64,000 nucleotides of DNA from Capsulimonas sp039928515. Its GTDB lineage: Bacteria > Armatimonadota > Armatimonadia > Armatimonadales > Capsulimonadaceae. Made by a program: the position numbers and the translations under genes. The stretch lies in assembly GCF_039928515.1 (NCBI RefSeq), contig NZ_JBDSSZ010000114.1; one strand, 5' to 3'. Numbering within the stretch: position 1 is the stretch's first letter; every line of letters begins with the position of its first letter. Shown piece after piece: positions 1-8,401 of this stretch. The notes under the pieces are model-generated. The model searched no databases and had not been told where the DNA came from. It was given only the letters and a program-made list of their open reading frames with translations.

Positions 1-1
1 C

Positions 2-394
2 ATTGGCGCCATGAATGTCCGAGACTACACCGCAATCGGCACGCCCGTAAACTTGGTCCATTCCCTGCAGAAAAATGCGCGTGACGGAGTCCGAATCATT
101 GTCAATGAAACCGCGCTTGAGGCGGCCAAAGACCTCGGGATCGAATTCGAAGGACCTTTCAACCATGTTCTCAAGCAATTGGGACAGACATACGGTCATC
201 CTTACGAAACGTACCATTTAAAATCAATCAGCGCCAGCTCCGGAAGTGTTGACAAAGGTTCGTCGCCACAGCCGAAGATCGATATTGCGGAGCTTTATAT
301 CAATAGCTCAAAATATATCGTCTCCGGCGGGCAGCAAGGCGCGGTAGGCGACAATGCGCAAGCACATGATTTTGAAGAGACATCCGATCACTAA
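2..394 (+). CDS. Class III adenylate/guanylate cyclase, C-terminal part (partial at left edge)
   Basis: The reading frame is open to the left edge, so only the last ~131 codons are present and the first in-frame ATG (position 11) is not the real start. The segment IGAMNVRDYTAIGTPVNLV matches the conserved part of class III nucleotide cyclases (the family usually has a G-x-DYTxIGxxVN stretch near the end of the catalytic domain). After the domain ends (about position 220) there is a flexible Ser/Gly-rich linker and a tail KYIVSGGQQGAVGDNA, then AHDF and a few acidic residues. The next gene carries the same tail motif at its N terminus, 43 bases downstream, so the two probably work together. 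What signal the enzyme senses is off the window. Cyclase assignment is fairly sure; substrate (ATP or GTP) cannot be told because the specificity residues are missing. Confidence 0.75.
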   Translation: MGAMNVRDYTAIGTPVNLVHSLQKNARDGVRIIVNETALEAAKDLGIEFEGPFNHVLKQLGQTYGHPYETYHLKSISASSGSVDKGSSPQPKIDIAELYINSSKYIVSGGQQGAVGDNAQAHDFEETSDH

Positions 395-437
395 CCAGCA
401 CTCTGGATCGTCAACTTGAAATGAGCGAGGGAAAACA

Positions 438-797
438 ATGGCGGACAAATACGTGATTTCCGGCGGGCAGCAGGGCGCGGTGGGAGACAATGCCGTAGCC
501 CACGACTTTACCATGAACTCAAATTCAGCAATCGACGATGTTGACCTTGCTGCTTTAACCCAGCAGCTTTCATTGATCCGTCAAGAAGCCATGGCGGAGG
601 CAATGAAAACCGGTGCGCCTGGCGACGCGATCGCGGCCGGAAAAATCGCGGAAGCGGAGGCGGCGGCAAGTGCAGGGGACAAAGAGAAAGCGATCACAAG
701 CCTGAAGGCTTGCGGAAAGTGGGCGCTGGAATTGGCTACCAAGGTCGGCGCATCTTTGCTGGAAAACCTGCTCAAAAAAGAACTAGGATTACCGTAG
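438..797 (+). CDS. Small helical protein with N-terminal GGQQGAVGDNA motif
   Basis: A 119-residue protein. Residues 5-20 read YVISGGQQGAVGDNAV followed by AHDF, almost the same as the tail of the cyclase just upstream. The rest (about 35-119) is predicted all-helical and Ala/Lys/Glu rich, ending in an amphipathic stretch around WALELATKVGASLLENLLKK that could sit on a membrane or pack in a bundle. A GAGGGA ribosome site lies 6-8 bases before the ATG. It lies between the cyclase and a CapA-like gene with 43 and 9 base gaps, so co-transcription is likely. I do not recognise a named family with certainty; similar motif-plus-helix proteins occur in bacterial NTPase/effector conflict loci. Inference: the motif mediates homotypic contact with the cyclase, and the helical part is the effector or a membrane anchor. 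Confidence 0.7.
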   Translation: MADKYVISGGQQGAVGDNAVAHDFTMNSNSAIDDVDLAALTQQLSLIRQEAMAEAMKTGAPGDAIAAGKIAEAEAAASAGDKEKAITSLKACGKWALELATKVGASLLENLLKKELGLP

Positions 798-806
798 AAA
801 TTCCGA

Positions 807-2237
807 ATGGACAGACGTAAACGACTTGCCGGCCTCGTTGTCATACTCATCGCAGCGATGATTTCCATCGCTGCGGTTTTATTGTGGCCCGCCCGCAATA
901 AAACTCGAATCTCCCATCGACCTGTCGCCGCTTCCCCGCCCTCTGCGATAGAAGACAACACTAACACCAGTATTCTCAGTAAAAGCGAAGCGACCGAAAA
1001 GACTGTCCGCTGCTTAAGCGCTCTCTGTGAGACTGGCGCATCCGAAGTCGCTGTCGCAGATACCAGAGACCTCATCGGCAGTCTTGGCGCCACGCATCAG
1101 CCGTTCGCCAGAGATCTTTCTGACCTGCTGGAAAGTATTCTCGCGCGCCGTTCGGAGCTCGGCAGCGCCTCGACGAGGTCCCAGCCAAACTTCTCCGATA
1201 TTTCCATCAGCCTCGTCAACCGGGCGGCGGCGGCCTGCGAGATGAGAGCGCAGCGCAAACCCGACGAGATCGTGCTCTCCTTCGCCGGCGACTGCACGTT
1301 TGGAACGGTCAACGGCGATAACAGCGCGTTTCGCTTTCCGGCGGTGTACGAGCGCTCAGGGGAGAAAAATTATCCCTTTGCTCTCGTGAGCCCCTGGTTC
1401 GTGAACGATGACCTGACCGTCGTCAACTTCGAATGCACGCTGACGGACGCATCCCGAACCGCCGACAAGCAATGGAAGTTCAAAGGCCCCTCCCCTTACG
1501 CCGAGATCTTTCCCGCCGGCTCGGTGGAAGCCGTAGGACTATCGAACAACCATTCCTTCGACTATCTCCAGGCGGGATTCGACGATACCGTCGCCAACTT
1601 CCAGAAAGCACGCGTGCCTGAGTTCTACCAGAATACCCCTTACGTCACGACCATCAAGGGAGTGGAGACGGTGCTAATTGGCGATTGCACGGTGGTTGGC
1701 GAGAACACTACCGTAATCGGCGATGCGCCGGAGCGGGTAATTGGCGAAATCAAGCACTATAAGAAGCCGGACAATATCGTGATTGTTGTGATGCACTGGG
1801 GCAGCGAACTCGATACCGTTCCCAGAACGTGGCAGCAGGACTTGGGCAGGCAGTTTATTGACGCCGGCGCGGACGCCGTCGTCGGACATCATCCTCACGT
1901 CGTGCAGGGGATCGAGCGGTACCGTGGGAAATACATCGCGTATAGTCTTGGCAACTTTGCCTTCGGCGGAAATTCTCATGCTCGCTATCCCGAGACCTTT
2001 ATCTTCCGACTTCGATTCCGCGCCTTGGACGGGAATATGGCGGTTACGGATGCATCGATCGTCCCTTGCCTCACGACTTCCAGCCACGTGGAAAACACGA
2101 GCGGCGTTCTCGTGAACAACTATCAGCCGAAACCCGTCTTTGGCGATGCCGCCGATCGTATTGCATCTCTGGTTCTGATGCGAAGCGCGGAGCTGCAGTA
2201 CGGGGTGAAGAAATTGAATTATCTGAAGTTACCATAG
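807..2237 (+). CDS. CapA/PgsA-family metallophosphatase-like protein
   Basis: 476 residues. Residues 5-28 form a membrane anchor or signal sequence (LAGLVVILIAAMISIAAVLL). A variable linker runs to about residue 145, then the CapA (poly-gamma-glutamate capsule) fold: LSFAGDCTFG with the first metal ligand, VVNFECTL, GLSNNHSFDY, and the closing VVGHHPHVVQGIE and YSLGNFAFGG motifs. In this family the Asp/Asn/His set binds two metals; members are linked to polyglutamate capsule and other cell-surface polymers, acting outside the membrane. No pgsB/pgsC genes are adjacent, so capsule synthesis is not supported here. It sits 9 bases after the motif protein and 32 before the NRPS-like gene, so it probably belongs to their operon. 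No strong ribosome site is visible before the ATG; coupling with the upstream gene may help. Confidence 0.85.
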   Translation: MDRRKRLAGLVVILIAAMISIAAVLLWPARNKTRISHRPVAASPPSAIEDNTNTSILSKSEATEKTVRCLSALCETGASEVAVADTRDLIGSLGATHQPFARDLSDLLESILARRSELGSASTRSQPNFSDISISLVNRAAAACEMRAQRKPDEIVLSFAGDCTFGTVNGDNSAFRFPAVYERSGEKNYPFALVSPWFVNDDLTVVNFECTLTDASRTADKQWKFKGPSPYAEIFPAGSVEAVGLSNNHSFDYLQAGFDDTVANFQKARVPEFYQNTPYVTTIKGVETVLIGDCTVVGENTTVIGDAPERVIGEIKHYKKPDNIVIVVMHWGSELDTVPRTWQQDLGRQFIDAGADAVVGHHPHVVQGIERYRGKYIAYSLGNFAFGGNSHARYPETFIFRLRFRALDGNMAVTDASIVPCLTTSSHVENTSGVLVNNYQPKPVFGDAADRIASLVLMRSAELQYGVKKLNYLKLP

Positions 2238-2269
2238 AAAATGCTTGGTAGGGGAAAGGCGAGAGTTTT

Positions 2270-4927
2270 ATGATTGGCGCCACACCATCACTTTTGCGTC
2301 TTCCTAAATCCGGCGAGGATCCGGCGATCCCGTTTGACAAGTCGGAAATCGAAGGATCGCTCTGTCAGAGATTTGAGATGATTGCACACCAATGCGCCGA
2401 TCGGATCGCAATCAAAACTGGCGCTGGGCTTCTGACATATGGCGAGCTGAATCGAAAGTCAAATGCAATCGCTCATGCGATCCTGTCGCACGGTCGCGAG
2501 CCGCATCAGCCGGTGGCGCTGCTGTTCGAACAGGGGGCGGACGCCATCGCGGCGATCTGGGGCGTTTTGAAGAGCGGCAATATTTATGTGCCGCTCGATC
2601 CTTCTTATCCAGTGGCGAGAAACTCCCGTATTCTGGAAGACGCCGGCGGTACGCTGCTGTTAACCAACACAGCAAACGCCGTCGCGGCGCGCGAGTACAG
2701 CCGCGCCGGTCAAGCAGTCTTGGAGATTGAGAGTGTTGGCGCGTATCCAACAACCAACCCCGCCATCACGATTCCGAGCGATGCGCCAGCGTATATCATT
2801 TATACCTCCGGATCATCTGGTGAGCCGAAGGGTGTGCTTCAAACTCATCGCAACGTGCTGTTCGATATTCGCCGGCAGAGCCAGGACCTGGCGATCAGTG
2901 TCGCCGACCGCTACGGTCTTCTGTTTGCGGCGTGTTCGAGCGCCTCGGTCTGCCATATCTTTGGAGCGCACCTCAGCGGCGCCGCAGTGCTCCCATTCGA
3001 TTTCCGCATGGAAGGGTTCTCGCGACTGGCGAGATGGCTGGAACACGAGGAGATTTCGATCCTCGACATCAATGTGGCCACCTTTCGCGAGCTTTGCCGC
3101 ATCCTGCCCGAAGGAGAAGGATTTCCCAAGTTGCGTATGCTCGCTCCGGGAAGCGAGCCGGTTTATAAGCGGGATGTCGATCTCTACAAACGCCACTTCG
3201 CGTCTTCCTGCATCATGCAGAATGCGCTGGGAACCACGGAAACCAGGACTGTCACGCAGTACTTTATCACCAAGGATACGGAAATCGACGAAAGTGTCGC
3301 GCCAGTCGGATATCCCATCCCCGGCAAAGATGTCCTACTGCTGGACGAAAACAGGCGTGAAGTCGCCCCGGGATCAATTGGCGAGATCGCCGTTCGAAGC
3401 CGCCACCTTTCTCCCGGCTATTGGCGAAAACCGGATCTGACGGCGGCCGCGTTTCTGCCAGACGAAGACGGCGCTGAAGAGCGCATTTATCTAACCGGCG
3501 ATCTGGGCCGGTTCCGTCCAGACGGGCTGCTGGTCCATCTGGGAAGAAAAGACTTTCAGGTCAAGATTCGTGGATACCGGGTCGAAGTCGCGGAGGTCGA
3601 GACCGCGCTGACGCGCCTGGACGGAGTGCTGGAAGCGGTGGTCACGACGCACGGCGCGGATGAGGGCAAGATCCTGGTCGCCTATCTGGTCATGAAACCT
3701 GGCCAGGCGCCGTCCATTCGTGATCTGCGGATCCAGTTGGCCAAGACGCTGCCGGAGCATGAGATCCCCGCGCGATTTGAGTTTCTTCGGGCGCTGCCGC
3801 TCACGCTCAACGGTAAGCTGGACCGCCGCGGGCTCCCACCTCCGTCGCCGATCCGAACGGTTTCTCCGGAAGAGTTCGTTTCGCCGAGCGGCGAATTGGA
3901 AACTGCTCTGGCCGCCCTCGTCGAAGAAGTCCTGGGAATTGCCCCTGTCAGCGTGGAGGACAATTTCTTCGAATTGGGCGGTCACTCGCTGCTCGCCGCC
4001 CGCCTTTCCGGGCGTATTGAAGATGTGCTGGGTCGGCAGGTTCCCATTTCCGACATTCTGCTTTCTCCAACCGTGCGTGCTCTTAGCGCCGCCATGGAAG
4101 CTGCGGCGAAGGAATGGCGTCGGCGGTCGCCATCGCCCATCCAGCGCAGCGGAGGACAGCCACCGCTTTTCTGCATGTACGGAAGTTACGGCGCAGCCGT
4201 GGAGTTTTTGAAGTTATCTCACCACCTCGGCGACGATCAGCCTCTGTATGTCCTGGAGTGCCGAGGAATAGACGGTCGTGAAACGCCGAACGTATCCATT
4301 GAAGCGATGGCGCAGCAGTATTTGGCGGAGATAAAAACCGTACAGCCTGAGGGCCCGTATTATCTGTGCGGCTTTTCCATGGGGGGATTGGTGGCCTATG
4401 AGATGGCGCACCGGATCCACCAATCGGGCGAGCGGGCGGCGTTCGTCGGGATGATCGACACTTACTATCCGAAAGCCGAGCGATCGACGATCCCGGCAAA
4501 GCGTGTACGAGCAAAAGAGACTCTCAGGCATATCTTCCGAAGGGTGCGCTGCCAGACTTATTTGGCGATCGCGCCCCTCGCCAGCCGTTCGATACGCATG
4601 AAATACATGGAAGGCGTCAACGAGGTGCTCGCCCGATCCTACAAACCGAAACCGTTCTCCGGCTCGCTTTGCTATTTTCTTGCATCCCGCATCGAACAGC
4701 CTGGGCAAAAGCGCATCCATGTGGACAAATGGGCGCAGGTCGCCCACGTGGAAATTTTTGAGTTCGACGGTCCACATCACCTGCTCGGCGAGCCCTATGT
4801 GTCCAAAGTCGCAGTGGCGATGAAAGCTTGCCTGGACAAGGCTCTGGCGGATGCAGGAGATTCCAGTCAGGGCGCGGAACAGACTGTCACATATGAGGAA
4901 TCTGCCCTCTCCCCACATTTCTCTTGA
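2270..4927 (+). CDS. NRPS-like synthetase, domain order A-T-TE
   Basis: 885 residues with no condensation or reductase domain. Adenylation domain about 25-525: A3 core YIIYTSGSSGEPKGV from residue 175, A5-type NALGTTET, A7/A8 YLTGDLGRF and KIRGYRVEVAEVE, and A10 NGKLDRR at 514 with the catalytic Lys. Carrier domain follows with FFELGGHSLL; Ser573 should carry the phosphopantetheine arm. Type I thioesterase about 635-870 has GFSMGG (Ser703) and a late GPHHLLG (His near 836). The usual FDxS signature, whose Asp holds the substrate amino group in amino-acid-activating domains, is replaced by SSAS near residue 225, so the substrate may lack an alpha-amino group. Other stand-alone A-T-TE enzymes (ralfuranone and atromentin synthetase types) activate aryl-pyruvic acids; that parallel is inference. 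Lies in the cyclase/CapA operon. Confidence 0.88.
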   Translation: MIGATPSLLRLPKSGEDPAIPFDKSEIEGSLCQRFEMIAHQCADRIAIKTGAGLLTYGELNRKSNAIAHAILSHGREPHQPVALLFEQGADAIAAIWGVLKSGNIYVPLDPSYPVARNSRILEDAGGTLLLTNTANAVAAREYSRAGQAVLEIESVGAYPTTNPAITIPSDAPAYIIYTSGSSGEPKGVLQTHRNVLFDIRRQSQDLAISVADRYGLLFAACSSASVCHIFGAHLSGAAVLPFDFRMEGFSRLARWLEHEEISILDINVATFRELCRILPEGEGFPKLRMLAPGSEPVYKRDVDLYKRHFASSCIMQNALGTTETRTVTQYFITKDTEIDESVAPVGYPIPGKDVLLLDENRREVAPGSIGEIAVRSRHLSPGYWRKPDLTAAAFLPDEDGAEERIYLTGDLGRFRPDGLLVHLGRKDFQVKIRGYRVEVAEVETALTRLDGVLEAVVTTHGADEGKILVAYLVMKPGQAPSIRDLRIQLAKTLPEHEIPARFEFLRALPLTLNGKLDRRGLPPPSPIRTVSPEEFVSPSGELETALAALVEEVLGIAPVSVEDNFFELGGHSLLAARLSGRIEDVLGRQVPISDILLSPTVRALSAAMEAAAKEWRRRSPSPIQRSGGQPPLFCMYGSYGAAVEFLKLSHHLGDDQPLYVLECRGIDGRETPNVSIEAMAQQYLAEIKTVQPEGPYYLCGFSMGGLVAYEMAHRIHQSGERAAFVGMIDTYYPKAERSTIPAKRVRAKETLRHIFRRVRCQTYLAIAPLASRSIRMKYMEGVNEVLARSYKPKPFSGSLCYFLASRIEQPGQKRIHVDKWAQVAHVEIFEFDGPHHLLGEPYVSKVAVAMKACLDKALADAGDSSQGAEQTVTYEESALSPHFS

Positions 4928-4947
4928 CGAATCCCTGGAGGCCCATC

Positions 4948-5706
4948 ATGAGTAAGCGAACTCTATACTTCTTGTTTACCGCCGCCCTGATCGTGGGCGT
5001 ACTTTTGCTCTTTCCCGATCCCGCGATGGCGGCTCCTGGGGGCCGTATTGCTTCCGCCATTTTCCGAACCGTTCCGGGAAAGATTCTCCTGGTAGTCCTC
5101 ACGATTATCTTCCTGCCGCTGATCATCTCCGTGATGGTGCAGGAATCTCGTGCGGAGAAAAGCACGCGCAAGGCCCTCGCGTCTCTGGCCACGCAGCACC
5201 CGGAGATGGATTGGTTTGCCGTGAAGAACCGCGTGACGGAGGTTTTCACCCGCGTGCACGCCGCCTGGCGCAAAGAAGATATGCAGGAAGCGTCGGATTG
5301 GATGACGCACTGGTACTGGCAGAATCAGCAGATCGCGCACTTGGAACAGTGGGAGCGTGACGGCCTGATCAATCACTGCCGCGTCAAATCCCTCAAGAAA
5401 ATCCGGCCGCTCTACCTGAAATACAAAAACGAGGACGGTACGGCGAACGGCACACGGATTGTCGTGGGCATCGACGCCAATATGGAAGATTACCTCGCCG
5501 AGAGAGTGAGCGGCAAAGTCGTCCAGGGAAAGCCCGGATATGACGATGTGGAATCCGTCTGGACACTCGTCCTTGAAAATGGGCGATGGCTGGTGGAGAA
5601 CATCGAAGACGGCGCGCTGACGCTCCAATACGCCAAGATCATGAACGAATTGTCCAAAGCAACGGCGGGATCCTCCGCCGCAAACGCCGCGCGCCGCGAA
5701 GCTTAA
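4948..5706 (+). CDS. Tim44-like domain membrane protein
   Basis: 252 residues from the ATG at 4948, chosen because GGAGG ends 6 bases before it; an in-frame TTG at 4924 overlapping the NRPS stop lacks a site. Residues 4-28 look like a signal peptide ending in AMAAPGG, and a second hydrophobic segment (ILLVVLTIIFLPLIISVMV) spans about 44-63. The soluble part contains WFAVKNRVTEVFTRVHAAW and DWMTHWYW, typical of Tim44-like domains, an NTF2-fold module that in bacteria is usually membrane-bound and of unknown function (in mitochondria it tethers Hsp70 to the import channel). Basic C-terminal tail. It is the last gene of the run and is followed by a terminator at 5740. Role in the operon is unknown. 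Confidence 0.78.
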   Translation: MSKRTLYFLFTAALIVGVLLLFPDPAMAAPGGRIASAIFRTVPGKILLVVLTIIFLPLIISVMVQESRAEKSTRKALASLATQHPEMDWFAVKNRVTEVFTRVHAAWRKEDMQEASDWMTHWYWQNQQIAHLEQWERDGLINHCRVKSLKKIRPLYLKYKNEDGTANGTRIVVGIDANMEDYLAERVSGKVVQGKPGYDDVESVWTLVLENGRWLVENIEDGALTLQYAKIMNELSKATAGSSAANAARREA

Positions 5707-5739
5707 TCGGTTCTGCTCATCGCAGAAGCACTCACATCA

Positions 5740-5772
5740 CAGGCCTTGTTCAACTCTGTTGGACAAGGCCTG
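5740..5772 (+). terminator. Rho-independent terminator after the NRPS/Tim44 run
   Basis: A 10-bp perfect stem (CAGGCCTTGT paired with ACAAGGCCTG) with an inner CAAC/GTTG extension; the following bases are T-rich (tctgcttt). It closes the 1-5.7 kb operon. Confidence 0.75.
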
Positions 5773-5820
5773 TCTGCTTTCGATAGAGTATAATAGGCGA
5801 ATGAAAGCACTGCGTTATTG

Positions 5821-6768
5821 ATGAACGAAACTCCGATACGGGAAGAACTTATCGGCATTTGGAACGGATCGGAGTTTCCGACACAAGAAACAACCATCGT
5901 GATCTGCCGGGATGGTCGAGGACTCTACTTCTACTACTGCGGCAGTGATGACCGCGGAACATTCGTGGACGAGTTTGATTGGACGCTTGGCGATCAAAAG
6001 ATCGACATTGTCTGGAAAGAGCATCAGACGCCCCGCTGGGCGCTTCCGGGCTATGATGGGACGCAAACGGAAGACGACGAGGATGAGTTCGTCATTCTGC
6101 GCGACTCGCCGGACATCGCGGCCTGCTGGTTTCAGGATGAAGAGAAATCACGGCTCACGCTTGCCATCGACATCGATTTTGCCCACGCTCCCACCCTGCG
6201 GCGAGCGGGATCAGACCCGGTATTCGAAACCGAGCGGATACGCTTCAAAAACCTCGCCGAAAATTTCGATCCATTTGGCGAAGATCGTCAAGTGTGGTTT
6301 GTCGACGAGGAACACAATTGGATCAAAGGCGCCAGTGCGCCTAACCAATCTCATGATGAGTACCGGCCAGTCTCGGGAGCGCATCGGCTGCCGATCGTCC
6401 TCGGCTGCATCGGGCTGCTGCTGTCCATTCCACAGCATCCACCAGATACCCTCACCTTTCTTAGTGCGTTCATGAGCGCGCTCATTCCGCTATGCATTTT
6501 GAAGAACTTCCATAGCACGCCCGTTTCCAATGCCCATGACGGATGGTACGTACGCAAATATGCCCAGATGTATGTCAGTATCGCCCTGTGGTACTGCATC
6601 TACGCCTCCGTTGTGCTGATCGCTCATATTGACCATCATTGGAAAGGCAACTGGCTCGTTCCAATGATGCTAATTGCCATCGGGACATACACGCCCATTC
6701 TGATCTTCGGTCACGAGCTGCGACGCCAATTTGGAATTATGGGTCGCTGGATACGAAACATGCGCTGA
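5821..6768 (+). CDS. Unknown protein with four C-terminal membrane helices
   Basis: 315 residues. No known family recognised. The first ~190 residues are soluble and acidic (IGIWNGSEFPTQETTIVICR, then a DEDEFVIL stretch), resembling small beta-rich ligand or lipocalin-like domains often seen in uncharacterised proteins. Hydrophobic helices follow at about 198-212, 217-235, 258-275 and 285-303, so the N-terminal part is probably cytoplasmic or exposed on one face. Start: ATG at 5821, one codon after an in-frame TTG; no ribosome site is visible, but a TATAAT lies at 5789-5794. The 3' end overlaps the opposite-strand gene 6711-6983 by 58 bases. Confidence 0.65.
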   Translation: MNETPIREELIGIWNGSEFPTQETTIVICRDGRGLYFYYCGSDDRGTFVDEFDWTLGDQKIDIVWKEHQTPRWALPGYDGTQTEDDEDEFVILRDSPDIAACWFQDEEKSRLTLAIDIDFAHAPTLRRAGSDPVFETERIRFKNLAENFDPFGEDRQVWFVDEEHNWIKGASAPNQSHDEYRPVSGAHRLPIVLGCIGLLLSIPQHPPDTLTFLSAFMSALIPLCILKNFHSTPVSNAHDGWYVRKYAQMYVSIALWYCIYASVVLIAHIDHHWKGNWLVPMMLIAIGTYTPILIFGHELRRQFGIMGRWIRNMR

Positions 6769-6983
6769 TTACTGGGATATTCAGTGAGCGTAACGACCGT
6801 GAAATCTCCGGCGGGAGATCCGGGGAAGACCGGCCCCCACTCGCGCATGATTACCGTCGCCTGCGCCGCCAGATCGGCTTCCGGCTTCATCAAAATCACG
6901 CACGTCCCATGTTCAAAGAGCACCCACGACTTCTTCTCTCCCACGATGATATGACGCCAAGCATCGACAAGCGTTTCAGGCAT
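6711..6983 (-). CDS. Small conserved-looking protein, C terminus probably replaced
   Basis: 90 residues, clearly translated: a perfect GAGGAG lies 6 bases before the ATG and a TAAAAT -10-like box is further upstream. The body (WVLFEHGTCVILMKPEADLA, then REWGPVFPGSPAGDFTVV) has the look of a conserved small globular protein of unknown function, but the last ~20 residues are basic and low quality and run into the 3' end of the convergent gene 5821-6768. I infer that the original C terminus was lost by a frameshift or junction near position 6775. Function unknown. Confidence 0.55.
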   Translation of the reverse strand: MPETLVDAWRHIIVGEKKSWVLFEHGTCVILMKPEADLAAQATVIMREWGPVFPGSPAGDFTVVTLTEYPSNQRMFRIQRPIIPNWRRSS

Positions 6984-7051
6984 TTTCGGCTCCTCATAAT
7001 AAGTGTATCCAGAACACTATTTTACCATAGTCCGCTTGGTTTCAAACGGCT

Positions 7052-8302
7052 TTAACTCCCATACCAAATCACCAGCGTCCGCAGGGCGCTTCGGTCCGTC
7101 AGCATGTTGGTGCGGAAGCGCTCGGTTGGGATATCCAACAGGGGCGTGACGCCGTGCTGGTGGTCGACGATCATCAGGGCGCGTTCGATGCAGGAGGCGT
7201 TGGGGGCGGTGAGGCCTTCGCTGGCGGCGTAGGCGCGGGCGAACCAGCAAATGAGGGGATAGGTAAGCAGGAGGGAGTTAACGCCGTCGAGGTAGTTTCG
7301 GCCGTAGAAGGATGGGCCGAAGAAGCCCATGCTGGAGAGATGGGTGTGCAGGTAGCGCTCCAGGACCTGGGCGGCTTCGGGAGTGGGAACGCCGGTTTCG
7401 GTCTCCATTTGATCGAAGGTGATTTCGGGGAAGTTGTCGCGCAGTTGGGGGACAGCGCCTTTGCCGCTGAGCATGGCGAGGGAGACGCTGAGGCGCTTTG
7501 TCAGATGCGCTTTCTCCCCCACCCGGTCGTAGCGGCTGTACAGGCCGGCTAGCTGCCGAAAGGCGACGTGCTCCGGGCCGGACGGCGACTTGCGGCGCAG
7601 CGTGTCGATCGCGGCGGTGGACTGGACCTCGGCGGCGACGTCTTCCAGATACTCGTCGAACTCTTCCCCTTCCAGCGTGGCGATGCGTGGGTGGCGCAGC
7701 ACGGCGGCGAGATTGACGCAGGCGGTGATCCTGCGGGTGATGTCCAGCGAAACGTCCAGCAGAACGCGCTCGAAGGTCTCGGTGACGCGGGAGAGCTGCG
7801 CCCAGGTGAGCTTCACGCGGCCGTAAAGCGGCGGCGGCGGTAGCTCGGCGGCGTTCTCGGGCAGCGCCGGTTTGACGAGTTTCTGCAAGTCCTTGCGATG
7901 ATCGGCGATGGGACGGCCCAGATTTTTCGCGGTGGCGGGGCAGTCGTATCGCACGTCCACGCGTACGTCGTCGCCAAGCGGAACCAGAACGAAGGGATAC
8001 ATGCGGCACGCCACGGGCTTGGCCGGCTCCCCGTATTTTGCGTGGATGCGGCAGAGGTTATTTTCCAGGAAGACGCATGCGCCGTCGGGACGATGCGCGA
8101 GCTGAAAGCCGTCACCATGACGGGTAAAGAGAGGCTTTCCGTCCAGATCGAGATCCTCATCGGTCCAGCCCTGGCTCTCGATCCGGTCGCGATCTTCCTG
8201 CGTCACCACAATCGCAAAACGGCCTCGGCAGCAGTCGCCGCAGCTCGTGCAGTCGTAGTGCTGGAATCCCGGCGGAGTGATCAATTTCAGCGGTATTTTC
8301 AA
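7052..8302 (-). CDS. YkgJ-family cysteine-cluster protein
   Basis: 416 residues, starting at a TTG with AAGGA about 10 bases upstream. Near the N terminus YDCTSCGDCCRG is followed by a second cysteine set (CVFLENNLCRIH and ACRMYPF), the pattern of the YkgJ/FliB family, thought to bind zinc or an iron-sulfur cluster. Bacterial members include flagellin lysine methylases, but most have no known role. The remaining ~300 residues are helical with no motif I recognise, making it longer than minimal YkgJ proteins (about 100-250). No flagellar gene is nearby, so methylase activity is not supported. Monocistronic: a terminator lies just upstream on the same strand. Confidence 0.8.
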   Translation of the reverse strand: MKIPLKLITPPGFQHYDCTSCGDCCRGRFAIVVTQEDRDRIESQGWTDEDLDLDGKPLFTRHGDGFQLAHRPDGACVFLENNLCRIHAKYGEPAKPVACRMYPFVLVPLGDDVRVDVRYDCPATAKNLGRPIADHRKDLQKLVKPALPENAAELPPPPLYGRVKLTWAQLSRVTETFERVLLDVSLDITRRITACVNLAAVLRHPRIATLEGEEFDEYLEDVAAEVQSTAAIDTLRRKSPSGPEHVAFRQLAGLYSRYDRVGEKAHLTKRLSVSLAMLSGKGAVPQLRDNFPEITFDQMETETGVPTPEAAQVLERYLHTHLSSMGFFGPSFYGRNYLDGVNSLLLTYPLICWFARAYAASEGLTAPNASCIERALMIVDHQHGVTPLLDIPTERFRTNMLTDRSALRTLVIWYGS

Positions 8303-8336
8303 ATTTCTGAATTCCTTAAGAACGCCGCTCGCGTAA

Positions 8337-8371
8337 AAAATAGGGACGCCGTGTCACGGCGTCCCTATTTT
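8337..8371 (-). terminator. Terminator of the Ig-repeat gene
   Basis: Near-perfect hairpin: 17-base arms from AAAATAGGGACGCCGTG to its complement around a single T. On the minus strand it is followed by a T run, so it ends the 8402-10525 transcript before the YkgJ gene. The A and T flanks would also let it act on the plus strand. Confidence 0.85.
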
Positions 8372-8401
8372 ACCGACCCAGAACCGCTCCGCGTTCCGCC
8401 C

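Noticed and set aside
8337..8371. Inverted repeat as a transposon end or MITE
   Set aside because: Single-base loop, T run on the minus strand and position right after a stop codon make it a terminator.
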